A DNA stretch of 56,087 nucleotides from an uncultured Pelagibacteraceae bacterium (GTDB lineage Bacteria; Pseudomonadota; Alphaproteobacteria; Pelagibacterales; Pelagibacteraceae), in NCBI GenBank assembly GCA_902633595.1, contig CACPGV010000002.1, positions 1 to 56,087 on the forward strand, given 5' to 3'. Below the pieces are notes generated by a model. It saw only the letters and a list, made by a program, of their open reading frames with translations, was not told the origin of the DNA and did no database searches. Of the stretch, positions 1-10,562 are shown in pieces. A program made the translations under genes and the position numbers. Numbering within the stretch: position 1 is the first letter of the stretch; the number at the start of each line of letters is the position of its first letter.

Positions 1-2
1 CT

Positions 3-1295
3 TCCTTAACGGAAGATCAAGTAGATACTGGCTTAAAAGAAATACGCTTAGCTTTATTAGAAGCCGATGTAGCGCTGCAAGTAGTAAAAGATTTTATTGA
101 AAATATAAAACCAAAAGCTATTGGCCAGGAAATCATTAAATCAACTTCACCTGGTCAAATGATAGTTAAGATCGTTTATGATGAATTAGTAAACATACTT
201 GGTTCAAAGAATGAGGAGATTAATCTAAAAGCAGTTCCGCCAATTTCTTTATTGTTAGTTGGTTTACAAGGGTCAGGAAAAACAACTTCAGCAGCAAAAT
301 TAGCTAAGTTAATTGAAAAAAATTTTAAAAAAAAAGTTATGCTTGTGAGCTTAGATGTTTACAGACCTGCTGCTCAAGAACAATTAAAATTATTAGCAGA
401 AAAAAATAATATACAAAATTTACCAATCATTGAAAAACAGCAGCCGATCGATATCACTAAAAGAGCACTTAACGCTGCAAATTTAAGTGGTTCAGACGTT
501 ATAATTTTTGATACCGCTGGCCGAACACAAATAGATTTACCAATGATGTCTGAAATTAAACAAATAAAAGATTTAACAAACCCTGCTGAAACTATTTTAG
601 TAGCAGACTCTTTAACTGGTCAAATAGCTGTAAACGTTGCAAAAGAATTTGATACGGCAGTCAACCTTTCATCAATTATTTTGACTAGAGTAGATGGAGA
701 TGCACGAGGTGGAGCTGCATTAAGCATGAAACATGTTACCGGCAAACCAATAAAATATATTGGAGTTGGAGAAAAAGTTTCTGACTTAGAAATGTTTCAC
801 CCAGATAGACTTGCAAATAGAATTCTCGGAATGGGTGATGTGGTAACGCTTGTCGAAAAAGCAGCACAAGATTTAAGCGAAGAAAAAATTAAAGAAACTG
901 AGGAAGAACTTAAACAAGGTATTTTTACAATGGACTCTTATCTTTCTCAATTAAGACAAATGAAAAAAATGGGAGGCATGGAAGGAGTTATGTCTATGTT
1001 ACCTGGTGTAAATAAAATGAAAGCTAAAATGGATCAAGCCAATATAGATGAAAGAATGCTTATTGAAAATGAGGCTATAATTTTATCTATGACAAAAAAC
1101 GAAAAGGAAAATCCAAAAATCATTAGTGGTTCTAGAAGAAAAAGAATTTCCCAAGGCGCTGGAGTAGATGTTTCCAAAATAAATAAGTTACTAAAACAAT
1201 TTAAAATGATGTCAGATATGATGAAAAAGATGTCACAAGGAAAAAAAATTCCATCTGGAATGATCCCGGATGAAATGCTCAATAAACTAAAATGA
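3..1295 (+). CDS. ffh: Signal recognition particle protein Ffh (5' truncated by window edge)
   Basis: Frame is open from base 3 (SLTEDQVDTGLKEIRLALLEADVALQVVKDFI...), so the listed ORF start at 159 is internal. GLQGSGKTTSAAKLA, DTAGR and Met-rich M domain. Confidence 0.97.
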   Translation, partial: SLTEDQVDTGLKEIRLALLEADVALQVVKDFIENIKPKAIGQEIIKSTSPGQMIVKIVYDELVNILGSKNEEINLKAVPPISLLLVGLQGSGKTTSAAKLAKLIEKNFKKKVMLVSLDVYRPAAQEQLKLLAEKNNIQNLPIIEKQQPIDITKRALNAANLSGSDVIIFDTAGRTQIDLPMMSEIKQIKDLTNPAETILVADSLTGQIAVNVAKEFDTAVNLSSIILTRVDGDARGGAALSMKHVTGKPIKYIGVGEKVSDLEMFHPDRLANRILGMGDVVTLVEKAAQDLSEEKIKETEEELKQGIFTMDSYLSQLRQMKKMGGMEGVMSMLPGVNKMKAKMDQANIDERMLIENEAIILSMTKNEKENPKIISGSRRKRISQGAGVDVSKINKLLKQFKMMSDMMKKMSQGKKIPSGMIPDEMLNKLK

Positions 1296-1305
1296 AAGGT
1301 AAAAC

Positions 1306-1845
1306 ATGTTAAGAATAAGACTATCAATGGGAGGAGTAAGGAAAAGACCAATATATAAAATAGTTATCGCTGATGGAAGATATCCACGAGACGGTAAATT
1401 TATTGAAAAAATTGGTTCTTACAATCCATTACTTCCAAAAGATAAAAAGGAAAGAATAAAAATAGAAGCTGAGAGAGTAAAATATTGGATGAGCAAAGGT
1501 GCTCAACCAACTCTTAGAGTTTCTAGACTTTTAGGTGAACTCCAAATAATGCCAATGCCGAAGCCGGGTAATAATCCTCAAAAAGCTATTCCTAAAAAAG
1601 ATAGAAAGAAAAGTGCAGAAGAAAGTAAAGAAGCACCCAAAACAGATGTCAAAAAAGAAGAGCCTAAAGCTGAAGCTAAAAATGAAGAACCAAAAGCCGA
1701 AACTAAAAAGGAAGAGCCAAAAAAGGAACAACCTAAAGTCGAAGCTAAAAAGGAAGAGCCAAAAAAGGAACAACCTAAAGTCGAAGCTAAAAAGGAAGAA
1801 CCAAAAGCCGAAGCTAAAAAGGAAGAACCAAAAGATAAAAAATAA
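1306..1845 (+). CDS. rpsP: 30S ribosomal protein S16 with long Lys/Glu/Pro repeat C-terminal tail
   Basis: MLRIRLSMGGVRKRPIYKIVIADGRYPRDGKFIEKIGSYNP is S16; the C-terminal half is KKEEPKAEA-type repeats. Confidence 0.96.
   Translation: MLRIRLSMGGVRKRPIYKIVIADGRYPRDGKFIEKIGSYNPLLPKDKKERIKIEAERVKYWMSKGAQPTLRVSRLLGELQIMPMPKPGNNPQKAIPKKDRKKSAEESKEAPKTDVKKEEPKAEAKNEEPKAETKKEEPKKEQPKVEAKKEEPKKEQPKVEAKKEEPKAEAKKEEPKDKK
1705..1788 (+). repeat. 42-nt tandem repeat x2 inside rpsP (KKEEPKKEQPKVEA)
   Basis: aaaaaggaagagccaaaaaaggaacaacctaaagtcgaagct occurs twice back to back, followed by a degenerate partial copy. Confidence 0.9.
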
Positions 1846-1856
1846 GGTTTTAAAAA

Positions 1857-2549
1857 ATGCTCGAAGTACAAATATTTACTTTGTATCCGGATTTATATCC
1901 TGGGCTTTTAGATGTAGGTATATATAAAAAAGCTAAGGAACAACAAAAGTGGAGTCTCAAAATTATAGATATTAGAGACTATGCTTTTGATAATAATCGG
2001 ACAGTTGATGACACTCCTTTTGGTGGTGGAAGCGGTATGTTATTAAAACCAGATGTTGTAGCACTTGCTTTAGATAAAAACATTAAATCAAAAGAAAAAA
2101 TAATTTATTTATCTCCTAAAGGAAAAAGATTAGATCAAAACAAGGTAAAGATTCTTAGTAAACTAAAAAAAATAAATATATTATGTGGCCATTTTGAAGG
2201 TGTAGATCAAAGACTTTTAGAGACACGAAATATTGAAGAATACAGCATTGGAGATTTTATTTTATCAGGGGGTGAGAGTGCATCATTTGTATTTGTAGAC
2301 GCCATGGTAAGACTATTGCCAGGTGTTTTAGGAAATATTAACTCTATCAAAGAAGAAAGTTTTGAGAATAATCTTTTGGAGTACCCTCAATACACTAAAC
2401 CAAGAGATTGGGAGGGTAAAAAAGTACCAGAAGTCTTATTTTCCGGTGATCATGCTAAAATTAAGGGGTGGCGTTTATCTCAATCTGAGGCTATAACACG
2501 TCGCCAGAGACCCGATCTTTGGAAAAAATATTTAGATAAGAAAAAATGA
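1857..2549 (+). CDS. trmD: tRNA (guanine-N1)-methyltransferase TrmD
   Basis: [46 protein letters not shown] motifs; between rpsP and rplS. Confidence 0.97.
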   Translation: MLEVQIFTLYPDLYPGLLDVGIYKKAKEQQKWSLKIIDIRDYAFDNNRTVDDTPFGGGSGMLLKPDVVALALDKNIKSKEKIIYLSPKGKRLDQNKVKILSKLKKINILCGHFEGVDQRLLETRNIEEYSIGDFILSGGESASFVFVDAMVRLLPGVLGNINSIKEESFENNLLEYPQYTKPRDWEGKKVPEVLFSGDHAKIKGWRLSQSEAITRRQRPDLWKKYLDKKK

Positions 2550-3052
2550 AAAACATTGAAGACATAAATAAAGCAGCAATTCAAAAAATCACTGCTAACA
2601 AGAAAATCACAGATTTTTCTCCAGGAGACACCATTAAAGTTGGAGTAAAGATTGTCGAAGGTAAGAGAGAACGAATTCAATACTTCGAAGGTGTTTGTAT
2701 TGCAAAAAAAAATAGAGATTTAAACTCGTCTTTTACCGTAAGAAAAATATCTTTTGGAGAAGGAGTAGAAAGAACTTTTGCTTTATATAGTCCAAATGTA
2801 GACACGATTAAGGTAATAAGATCAGGAAAAGTTAGAAGAGCTAAACTTTATTATCTTAGAGATAGAAAAGGAAAATCAGCTCGAATTGCTGAAAAGATTA
2901 AGAAAAAAATTGGTGTGGACGTATCCGTTAAGCCTGAGGAAACAAAAAAGATTGTTGAACCTGTTAAAGCTGAAGAAAGTTCTGAAGATAAAAAAAAAGA
3001 AGCTTCGTCTGAAGAAGTAAAAGTCGAAAAATCAACAAACGAAAAAAAATAA
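2546..3052 (+). CDS. rplS: 50S ribosomal protein L19 with charged C-terminal extension
   Basis: [53 protein letters not shown]. Confidence 0.97.
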   Translation: MKNIEDINKAAIQKITANKKITDFSPGDTIKVGVKIVEGKRERIQYFEGVCIAKKNRDLNSSFTVRKISFGEGVERTFALYSPNVDTIKVIRSGKVRRAKLYYLRDRKGKSARIAEKIKKKIGVDVSVKPEETKKIVEPVKAEESSEDKKKEASSEEVKVEKSTNEKK

Positions 3053-3061
3053 AAATTTTTA

Positions 3062-4459
3062 ATGTCAAAAACACTATATGATAAGATATGGGAGAACCAT
3101 CTTGTTAACGAACAAGAGGATGGAACTTGTTTAATTTATGTCGACCGTCATTTGGTACATGAGGTTACAAGCCCCCAAGCTTTTGAGGGTTTAAGGTTAA
3201 ATAATAGAAAAGTAAGAAGACCAGAGTTAACCCTAGCAGTGCCAGATCATAATGTTCCAACTACTGACCGTTCAAAAGGAATAGATGACGAACAATCAAG
3301 AATTCAAGTTGAAACTTTAAGAAATAATTGTAAAGAATTTGGCGTAAAACTTTTTGACGTAAACGATAAAAGACAAGGCATAGTACACATTATCGGTCCA
3401 GAGCAAGGATTTACTCAACCAGGTACAGTAATAGTTTGTGGTGATAGTCATACAGCTACTCACGGTGCCTTTGGAGCTTTAGCATTTGGAATAGGAACTT
3501 CAGAGGTAGAACATGTTTTGGCCACTCAAACTTTAATTCAAAAAAAATCAAAAAATTTAAGAATAAATGTTACTGGATCATTACCAAAAGGTGTTACGGC
3601 AAAAGATGTAATTTTAAAGATAATCGGAACAATAGGAACTGCCGGCGGGACAGGTTACGTGATTGAATTTGCTGGAGAAGTAATTAAAGGTTTAAGCATG
3701 GAAGAGAGGATGACCGTTTGTAATATGACAATTGAAGCTGGCGCAAGAGCAGGTTTAATTGCACCAGACGAAAAAACTTTCGAGTATTTAAAAGGAAAAA
3801 AAATGTCTCCAAAAGGAGAAACTTGGAATAAAGCAGTTAACTTTATGAAGTCCTTGTATTCTGACGATGGCTGCAAGTTTGACAAAGAAATAAATATTGA
3901 TGGGAGTGAAATTGAGCCATTAGTCACTTGGGGAACTTCGCCACAAGATGTTTCTCCAATTACAGGTTTTGTGCCAGATCCTGAAAAAGAAAAAAATGCA
4001 GATAGAAAAATGGCAATGAAAAGGTCACTAGAGTATATGGGTTTAGAGGCTAATACAAAAATCTCTGAGATTAAAATTGATAAAATATTCATTGGAAGTT
4101 GTACTAATGGAAGAATTGAAGATTTAAGAGTTGCGGCAGAACTTTTAAAGGGTAAGAAAGTTGCTGGAAATGTGAGCGCTATGGTAGTACCCGGTTCGGG
4201 ACTAGTGAAAGCACAAGCTGAGGAAGAGGGGTTAGATAAAATTTTTATCAATGCGGGTTTTGAATGGAGAGAGCCAGGATGCTCTATGTGTTTAGGCATG
4301 AATCCTGATCAACTAAAACCCAAAGAAAGATGCGCTTCAACATCAAACAGAAATTTCGAGGGCAGACAAGGAAGAGGAGGAAGAACTCATCTAGTCAGTC
4401 CGGGTATGGCTATCGCAGCTGCGGTAACTGGTTGTTTAACCGATGTAAGAAAGATTTAA
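3062..4459 (+). CDS. leuC: 3-isopropylmalate dehydratase large subunit
   Basis: Aconitase-family motifs ([54 protein letters not shown]). Confidence 0.97.
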   Translation: MSKTLYDKIWENHLVNEQEDGTCLIYVDRHLVHEVTSPQAFEGLRLNNRKVRRPELTLAVPDHNVPTTDRSKGIDDEQSRIQVETLRNNCKEFGVKLFDVNDKRQGIVHIIGPEQGFTQPGTVIVCGDSHTATHGAFGALAFGIGTSEVEHVLATQTLIQKKSKNLRINVTGSLPKGVTAKDVILKIIGTIGTAGGTGYVIEFAGEVIKGLSMEERMTVCNMTIEAGARAGLIAPDEKTFEYLKGKKMSPKGETWNKAVNFMKSLYSDDGCKFDKEINIDGSEIEPLVTWGTSPQDVSPITGFVPDPEKEKNADRKMAMKRSLEYMGLEANTKISEIKIDKIFIGSCTNGRIEDLRVAAELLKGKKVAGNVSAMVVPGSGLVKAQAEEEGLDKIFINAGFEWREPGCSMCLGMNPDQLKPKERCASTSNRNFEGRQGRGGRTHLVSPGMAIAAAVTGCLTDVRKI

Positions 4460-4461
4460 CA

Positions 4462-5070
4462 ATGGAAAAATTTACAGAATTAAAGTCTATTCCATCATAT
4501 TTATCTTTACAAAATATTGATACAGATATGATTATTCCAAAACAATTTCTTAAAACAATAAAAAGAACCGGTTTAGGAAAAAGTCTATTTTATGAAATGA
4601 GATATGATGAAAATGGAAAAATTAATGGAGAATTTATCTTAAACAGAGATCCCTATAATAAATCTAGAATACTTATAGCTGGTAAAAATTTTGGCTGCGG
4701 TTCCTCAAGAGAGCACGCTCCATGGGCTTTATCAGACTTTGGAATTAAATGTATTATAAGCTCAAGTTTTGCCGACATATTTTATAATAACTGTTTTAAA
4801 AATGGTATTTTGCCAATTAAAATTGATGAACAGATAGCCATTGAATTATCAGAATACTCTAAACGAAAAGAAGAAATAGAAATAAATTTACAAAATCAAG
4901 AAATTAAGTTTGGAAATAAAATTCAAAAGTTTGAAATAGACCAGTTTAAAAAAAAATGTTTAATCGAAGGATTAGATGATATTGCCTTATCGATGGAAAA
5001 AATAAGTAAAATTGATAATTTTGAAAAAAAACTAACCTCTGAAAGACCTTGGTTGCTAATTAATGATTAA
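4462..5070 (+). CDS. leuD: 3-isopropylmalate dehydratase small subunit
   Basis: [50 protein letters not shown] at 4462 just after the leuC stop; listed ORF start at 4330 lies inside leuC. Confidence 0.95.
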   Translation: MEKFTELKSIPSYLSLQNIDTDMIIPKQFLKTIKRTGLGKSLFYEMRYDENGKINGEFILNRDPYNKSRILIAGKNFGCGSSREHAPWALSDFGIKCIISSSFADIFYNNCFKNGILPIKIDEQIAIELSEYSKRKEEIEINLQNQEIKFGNKIQKFEIDQFKKKCLIEGLDDIALSMEKISKIDNFEKKLTSERPWLLIND

Positions 5071-6169
5071 AGTAAAAGATAGAAAACTTTTACTTCTTCC
5101 AGGAGACGGAATAGGGCCAGAGGTAATGCGTGAAGTAAAAAAAATTATTGAATGGTTTAACAAAAATAAATCTTTAGATTTCAAGATCGAAGAGGATTTA
5201 GTTGGAGGGGCTTCTTACGATAAACATAAAAACCCCATTACTGATGAAGTTTTTTATAAAGCTCTAGAAAGTGAAGCTGTTATTTTAGGTGCTGTTGGAG
5301 GACCAAAATATGATAATTTAGAATTTTCTAAAAGACCAGAAAGAGCTCTTCTTAAGCTAAGAAAAGAACTAAAATTATTTGCTAATTTACGTCCTGCGAT
5401 ATGTTTTCAACAATTAGTTGAGGCTTCTTCGCTTAAACCAGAAATAATATCTGGTTTAGATATCATGATTGTAAGAGAGTTAACCGGAGGGATTTATTTT
5501 GGTGAACCACGAGGAATTGAGCCAATTGAAAATAATGAACGTAAAGGAATAAACACTCATACCTACACAACAAGTGAAATTCAAAGAGTTGCAAGAGTTG
5601 CTTTTGATTTGGCTAAAAAAAGAAAAAATAAAGTAACATCTTGTGAAAAATCAAATGTAATGGAAGCAGGAGTATTATGGAGAGAAGAAGTTCAATTACT
5701 GAAAGACAAAGAGTATTCAAAAATTGAATTAAGTCATATGCTTGCAGATAACTGCGCAATGCAACTATTAAGGAATCCAAAGCAATTTGATGTAATTGTT
5801 ACTGATAATTTATTTGGAGATATTCTGTCAGACGAGGCCGCTATGTTAACTGGCTCCTTGGGTCTATTACCATCAGCCTCACTCGGTGCAAAAGATAAAA
5901 ATGGCAAAATCAGATCAATGTATGAACCCGTACATGGTTCAGCACCAGATATTGCTGGAAAAAATATAGCTAATCCAATAGCAACAATTTTAAGTTTGGC
6001 TATGGCTTTAAAATATTCTCTTGATTTGGATAAAGAGGCAAATCAACTTGAGAAAGCAGTTCAAAGTGTTTTAGACGATGGTTTGAGAACAAAAGACATT
6101 ATGTCCAAAAATATGAAAGAGGTTAACACTTCTGAGATGGGTAATGCAATTATAGCAAAATTAAAATAA
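5063..6169 (+). CDS. leuB: 3-isopropylmalate dehydrogenase
   Basis: [50 protein letters not shown]. Confidence 0.97.
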   Translation: MIKVKDRKLLLLPGDGIGPEVMREVKKIIEWFNKNKSLDFKIEEDLVGGASYDKHKNPITDEVFYKALESEAVILGAVGGPKYDNLEFSKRPERALLKLRKELKLFANLRPAICFQQLVEASSLKPEIISGLDIMIVRELTGGIYFGEPRGIEPIENNERKGINTHTYTTSEIQRVARVAFDLAKKRKNKVTSCEKSNVMEAGVLWREEVQLLKDKEYSKIELSHMLADNCAMQLLRNPKQFDVIVTDNLFGDILSDEAAMLTGSLGLLPSASLGAKDKNGKIRSMYEPVHGSAPDIAGKNIANPIATILSLAMALKYSLDLDKEANQLEKAVQSVLDDGLRTKDIMSKNMKEVNTSEMGNAIIAKLK

Positions 6170-6179
6170 ACTAATCTTT

Positions 6180-7172
6180 ATGAATTTTGCAATAATTGGG
6201 GCATCTGGAAACGTTGGAAGAAAAACTATTGAAATTTTAGAGAAGTCTAAAATTCCATTTCAAGAGTTATTTTTGGTTGCGTCTAAAAAAAGTGCTGGAA
6301 AAAAAATTAGATTTAGAAAAAAAGAAATTGTAATAGAGAATTTAGAAAATTATGATTTTTCAAAGGCGCAAATTACTTTTTTTGCAGCAGGAAGCCAAAT
6401 AGCCAAAGAGTGGGCGTTTAAAGCTGCTGAAAAAACTATTGTTATTGATAATTCCAGTTACTTTAGAATGCAAAAAGAAGTTCCTCTAGTGGTTCCCGAG
6501 GTTAATGCTGACGAGTTAGATAAACATAAAAATATTATTTCAAACCCCAATTGTTCAACAATGCAGATGGTTCTCGCGCTTAAACCTCTTCATGACGAGT
6601 ATAAAATTAATAGAGTTGTAGTATCAACCTACCAAGCTGTGTCAGGTGCGGGAAAAGCTCCTATGGATGAACTTTTTGATCAAACAAAAGATTTTTTGAA
6701 TAAAAAAGAAATAAATTCACAAAATTTCACTAAACAGATTGCTTTCAACTTAATTCCTCATATCGATGTCTTTGATAAAGATGGATATACTAAAGAAGAA
6801 TTAAAAATGACTAATGAAACCAAAAAAATATTAGATGAAGATATCAATGTTACGGCAACATGTGTTAGGGTCCCCGTTAAAACTGGACACTCAGAGTCCA
6901 TTAATATTGAATTTGATAATCTTTATGATTTTGAAAATATTATTAAACTTTTAAATAATGCTCCTGGATGTAAAGTTTTGGACGAAAGAAAAGATGGAGG
7001 CTATATGACCCCAATTGAAGCCGAAGGAGATCATACAACCTACATTTCAAGAATTAGAAAAGATAATTCCAATGTTAAAGCAATAAATATTTGGGTTGTA
7101 TCTGATAACTTATTAAAAGGCGCTGCTTTAAATAGTGTACAAATTGCAGAGCATTTAGTGAAAAAACTATAA
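6180..7172 (+). CDS. asd: Aspartate-semialdehyde dehydrogenase
   Basis: GASGNVGRKTIEIL, ISNPNCSTMQMVLALKPLHD, YQAVSGAGKAPMDEL, RVPVKTGHSES. Confidence 0.96.
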   Translation: MNFAIIGASGNVGRKTIEILEKSKIPFQELFLVASKKSAGKKIRFRKKEIVIENLENYDFSKAQITFFAAGSQIAKEWAFKAAEKTIVIDNSSYFRMQKEVPLVVPEVNADELDKHKNIISNPNCSTMQMVLALKPLHDEYKINRVVVSTYQAVSGAGKAPMDELFDQTKDFLNKKEINSQNFTKQIAFNLIPHIDVFDKDGYTKEELKMTNETKKILDEDINVTATCVRVPVKTGHSESINIEFDNLYDFENIIKLLNNAPGCKVLDERKDGGYMTPIEAEGDHTTYISRIRKDNSNVKAINIWVVSDNLLKGAALNSVQIAEHLVKKL

Positions 7173-7192
7173 GTTTAGTTTATAAAATATTC

Positions 7193-7579
7193 ATGCAAGA
7201 AAAAAATAATCCTTTAAGTCCTCATCTTCAAATTTATAAGTGGCAGATATCCTCTTTGCTTTCTATTACTCACAGGATAGTTGGAGTTGTAAATATATTA
7301 GCGATAACAATAATTTGTTTTTTAAGTTTATCGTTGCTACTTGGCGCAGAAAATTACGAGATTATTCATAATTTCTTTAAAAGTTTCCTTGGGAAATTCA
7401 TAGTAGTAAGCATTTGTTGGACATTCAGCTTTCATATTTTAAATGAATTAAGACACTTACTCTGGGATCTTGGATATGGTTTTGATTTAAAAGTTGCAAG
7501 GATAACAGGTGTAATAGCTTTGATAGGATCATTTATCCTTACAATTTTATTTTATCTAATAGGAAAAAATATTTTTTAA
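7193..7579 (+). CDS. sdhC: Succinate dehydrogenase cytochrome b556 subunit
   Basis: NPLSPHLQIYKWQISSLLSITHRIVGV; HILNELRHLLWDLGYGFDL; upstream of sdhD/sdhA. Confidence 0.94.
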   Translation: MQEKNNPLSPHLQIYKWQISSLLSITHRIVGVVNILAITIICFLSLSLLLGAENYEIIHNFFKSFLGKFIVVSICWTFSFHILNELRHLLWDLGYGFDLKVARITGVIALIGSFILTILFYLIGKNIF

Positions 7580-7580
7580 T

Positions 7581-7907
7581 ATGCACGCTTCTACAAAAAA
7601 ATGGTTATTTACAAAAATAAGTTCATTTATTCTTATTCCATTTATGATTTGGTTTATTATGAGTTTTGTCTCTATTTATGAGAATGATTATCAAGAAGTT
7701 GTTTTTTTCTTCACGCAACAACCAACAAAAATTCTATTTCTTATATTTATCGTTTTAGCGTTCTTTTTTTCAGCTTTAACGATTAGCGAGATATTTGAAG
7801 ATTATATAAGGAACGAAAAAACCAAAAATGTCGCAAATAAACTATTAAATATATTTGCTATAGTAATTCCTATATTAACTATTATTGGAATATATAATTT
7901 ATCATAA
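7581..7907 (+). CDS. sdhD: Succinate dehydrogenase hydrophobic anchor subunit
   Basis: Three-TM small protein between sdhC and sdh[25 protein letters not shown]. Confidence 0.88.
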   Translation: MHASTKKWLFTKISSFILIPFMIWFIMSFVSIYENDYQEVVFFFTQQPTKILFLIFIVLAFFFSALTISEIFEDYIRNEKTKNVANKLLNIFAIVIPILTIIGIYNLS

Positions 7908-8695
7908 TGAGTGCATATAAAATTATAGATCACGAATACGATGTTGTTGTACTAGGCGCAGGTGGGTCTGGTTTGAGAGCAGCTGTAGGTTTATCTGAAG
8001 CTGGTTTAAAAACTGCATGCATATCTAAAGTTTTTCCAACAAGAAGTCATACTTCAGCTGCCCAAGGTGGTATTTCAGCTGCTTTAGGAAACATGGGAGA
8101 AGATGATTGGAGATGGCACATGTACGATACAGTAAAAGGCTCTGACTGGTTAGGCGACCAAGACGCAATAGAATATTTATGTAAAGAAGCGCCCAGAGCA
8201 GTGGTAGAATTAGAAAGATATGGTGTTCCATTTAGTAGAACAGATGACGGAAAAATTTATCAAAGACCTTTTGGAGGAATGACAAAAAATTACGGAAATG
8301 GGACTGCTCAAAGAACATGTGCTGCGGCTGATAGAACTGGTCATGCGATTTTACATACTTTATATGGTCAAGCTTTAAAACATAATACAGAATTTTTTAT
8401 TGAGTATTTTGCATTAGATCTAATTATGAAAAACGGGGAATGCAAAGGTGTTATTGCTTGGAATTTAACAGATGGAACAATTCACAGATTTAGATCTCAC
8501 ATAACAATAATTGCAACAGGAGGTTATGGAAAAGTTTACTACTCCGCAACTTCTGCTCATACCTGTACTGGAGATGGTAATGCTATGGTATTAAGAGCAG
8601 GTTTACCTCTACAGGATATGGAATTTGTTCAGTTTTCAAACATTTTTATAACGTCCAACACCTATCGCACTAGTGGGCGAACCTTCGCTGACTAG
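7907..8695 (+). pseudogene. sdhA: Succinate dehydrogenase flavoprotein subunit, 3' truncated (about 243 native residues plus 19 unrelated residues)
   Basis: SdhA N-terminus ([85 protein letters not shown]) ends at 8635 where HPTGIYG is expected; reads [19 protein letters not shown] instead. Could also be an assembly junction. Confidence 0.85.
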
Positions 8696-8760
8696 TGTCG
8701 ACACTCTTGTTTTTAAGAGCACCGCAAAAACTTAAGTAATTGCGGAAAGTCCGTGGAAAC
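8636..8760 (+). other. Hairpin-rich non-coding segment following the sdhA breakpoint (unidentified structured RNA/DNA element or chimeric junction)
   Basis: Stems: CACTAGT(8668-8674)/ACTAGTG(8691-8697) with inner GCGA(8677-8680)/TCGC(8685-8688); CTCTT(8704-8708)/AAGAG(8715-8719); CCGCAA(8722-8727)/TTGCGG(8740-8745). Confidence 0.5.
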
Positions 8761-8810
8761 TACAATTTGGGGTTTTAAAAGTCAATGAATAATTATACTA
8801 ATCTACTATT

Positions 8811-9641
8811 ATGCCTTTGATTAAAGCTTTTAGAATGGACGGTTTAGGTAATAGGTTTATTATTATAGACAGAAGAAAAAATTCAATAAATATACCAAAA
8901 GAAAAAATTGTTCATTTGGGAAATCTAAAATCTTTTCACCGGAACATTAAATTTGACCAAATAATATTTATTGAAAAAGAAATTAATAACACATTTCCAA
9001 TAACCATTTTTAATTCAGATGGTGGTGAAGTAAGTGCGTGTGGAAATGGAAGTAGGTGTGTGGCTTACTTGTTAAGCAAAGATTTAAATAATAAAGAAAT
9101 TAAATTAAAAACAAATAATAGACTACTTAATGCAAAAATTGTTGGGGAGTCCGATGTTCAACTGGAAATGGGGAAACCTGTATTTGAGTGGAATAAGATT
9201 CCATTAAAAGAAAAGTTAGATTACAAAAATATAACTCTAGATATTGATGGTAAAGAATTTACTTATGGATTTAGCCTCAACGTGGGAAACCCTCATATAA
9301 TTTTTTTTGTTAAAGATTGTTTTGAATATGATCTAAAAATATTAGGACCAAAAATAGAGAATCATGAATTATTTCCTGAAAGAACCAATGTTACTTTTGC
9401 TCAAATAGATGACGAAAATAATATTACAGTGAATGTTTGGGAAAGAGGCGCAGGATTAACAAAAGCATGTGGAACAGCTGCTTGTGCTACTGCTGTTGCA
9501 GCATTTATCAAGAAGCTGACTAAAAATGATATCAACATTAAATTCGAAGAAGGAAGTTTAAATATTAAAATAGATGCAGAACTTAATATATTTATGAGAG
9601 GTCCAGTTTCAGAAATAAAACATACTAGCCTTGAAATCTAA
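8811..9641 (+). CDS. dapF: Diaminopimelate epimerase
   Basis: FRMDGLGNRFIIID, ACGNGSRCVAYLL, VWERGAGLTKACGTAACATAVAA. Confidence 0.97.
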   Translation: MPLIKAFRMDGLGNRFIIIDRRKNSINIPKEKIVHLGNLKSFHRNIKFDQIIFIEKEINNTFPITIFNSDGGEVSACGNGSRCVAYLLSKDLNNKEIKLKTNNRLLNAKIVGESDVQLEMGKPVFEWNKIPLKEKLDYKNITLDIDGKEFTYGFSLNVGNPHIIFFVKDCFEYDLKILGPKIENHELFPERTNVTFAQIDDENNITVNVWERGAGLTKACGTAACATAVAAFIKKLTKNDINIKFEEGSLNIKIDAELNIFMRGPVSEIKHTSLEI

Positions 9642-10562
9642 ATGGGTTTATTTGATAAATTTAAAATAGGATTAGGTAAAAGTTCAGATGGGCTGTCTAC
9701 TGGCTTTAAAAATATATTTTCCAAAAAAAAAATTGATGATAATGTTCTTTCAGAATTTGAAGAATTAATTATTACATCTGATGCAGGAGTAGAGGTCGCT
9801 AAAGAACTAAGAAGAGATTTTGAAAACTTTAAAGTTGACAAAAAATTAGACGATCATAAAGAAATTTTAAAACTTTTGGCTGATAAATTAGCTATCAACC
9901 TTCAAAAATTTGAAAAAGATCTCAGCCTTATGGGAAATGCAAAGTCTGCTGTGATTGTTGTATCTGGAGTAAATGGGGTTGGAAAAACAACTAGTATCGG
10001 AAAACTTGGAAAGTATTTTAAAGACAATAATAGATCTGTTGTTTTTGGAGCTGCCGATACTTTTAGAGCAGCTGCCATAGATCAACTGCAAGTTTGGGCT
10101 GCAAAAGTCAAAGTTGATATTATTAAATCTGAAATCAATAGTGATCCTGCCTCTGTAGCCTTTAAAACTGCCGAGTTTGCAAAAAAAAATGAAATCGATG
10201 TAGCTTTAATTGATACAGCTGGAAGACTTCAAAACAAAAAGAATTTAATGGAAGAGTATAAAAAAATTATTAATGTTCTTAAAAAAATAGATCCTTCATT
10301 TCCAAATGAAGTTATTTTAGTTTTGGATGCTACTACTGGACAGAACGCAATTAATCAAGTTGAAGAATTTAGTAAGATTCACGATTTGACAGGTTTAATT
10401 ATTACTAAACTCGATAGTACTGCTAAGGGAGGAGTTGTTTTAGCAATTTGTAAAAAATTTAATCTTCCGATTGTTGCAGTCGGAATGGGTGAGAAGGAAA
10501 CTGATTTACAACCCTTTAATGCTGAATATTTCTCGAAAGCACTATTAGGTATCGAAAACTAA
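9642..10562 (+). CDS. ftsY: Signal recognition particle receptor FtsY
   Basis: VSGVNGVGKTTSIGKLGKYF, AADTFRAAAIDQLQVWA, DTAGRLQNKKNLMEE, ITKLDSTAKGGV. Confidence 0.97.
   Translation: MGLFDKFKIGLGKSSDGLSTGFKNIFSKKKIDDNVLSEFEELIITSDAGVEVAKELRRDFENFKVDKKLDDHKEILKLLADKLAINLQKFEKDLSLMGNAKSAVIVVSGVNGVGKTTSIGKLGKYFKDNNRSVVFGAADTFRAAAIDQLQVWAAKVKVDIIKSEINSDPASVAFKTAEFAKKNEIDVALIDTAGRLQNKKNLMEEYKKIINVLKKIDPSFPNEVILVLDATTGQNAINQVEEFSKIHDLTGLIITKLDSTAKGGVVLAICKKFNLPIVAVGMGEKETDLQPFNAEYFSKALLGIEN

Noticed and set aside
1705-1830. Short repeats that might suggest a CRISPR-like array
   Set aside because: In-frame tandem coding repeat without unique spacers.
1531-1871. Antisense and alternate-frame ORFs (80, 97 and 104 aa) over the rpsP tail
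   Set aside because: Low-complexity translations created by the rpsP repeat; no independent start context.
3655-4299. 214-aa antisense ORF within leuC
   Set aside because: Shadow of a strongly conserved leuC reading frame; Ser/Pro-rich composition typical of an antisense frame and no recognisable domain.
4330-4461. N-terminal extension of leuD in the ORF track
   Set aside because: Overlaps the leuC C-terminus; LeuD homology begins at MEKFTEL (4462).
8636-8810. Possible tmRNA, tRNA, hammerhead or group II intron in the sdhA-dapF gap
   Set aside because: No T-loop GGTTCRANYCC, no CTGATGA...GAAA hammerhead core, no GUGYG start or domain V. Only a weak group I-like string, kept as a hypothesis.
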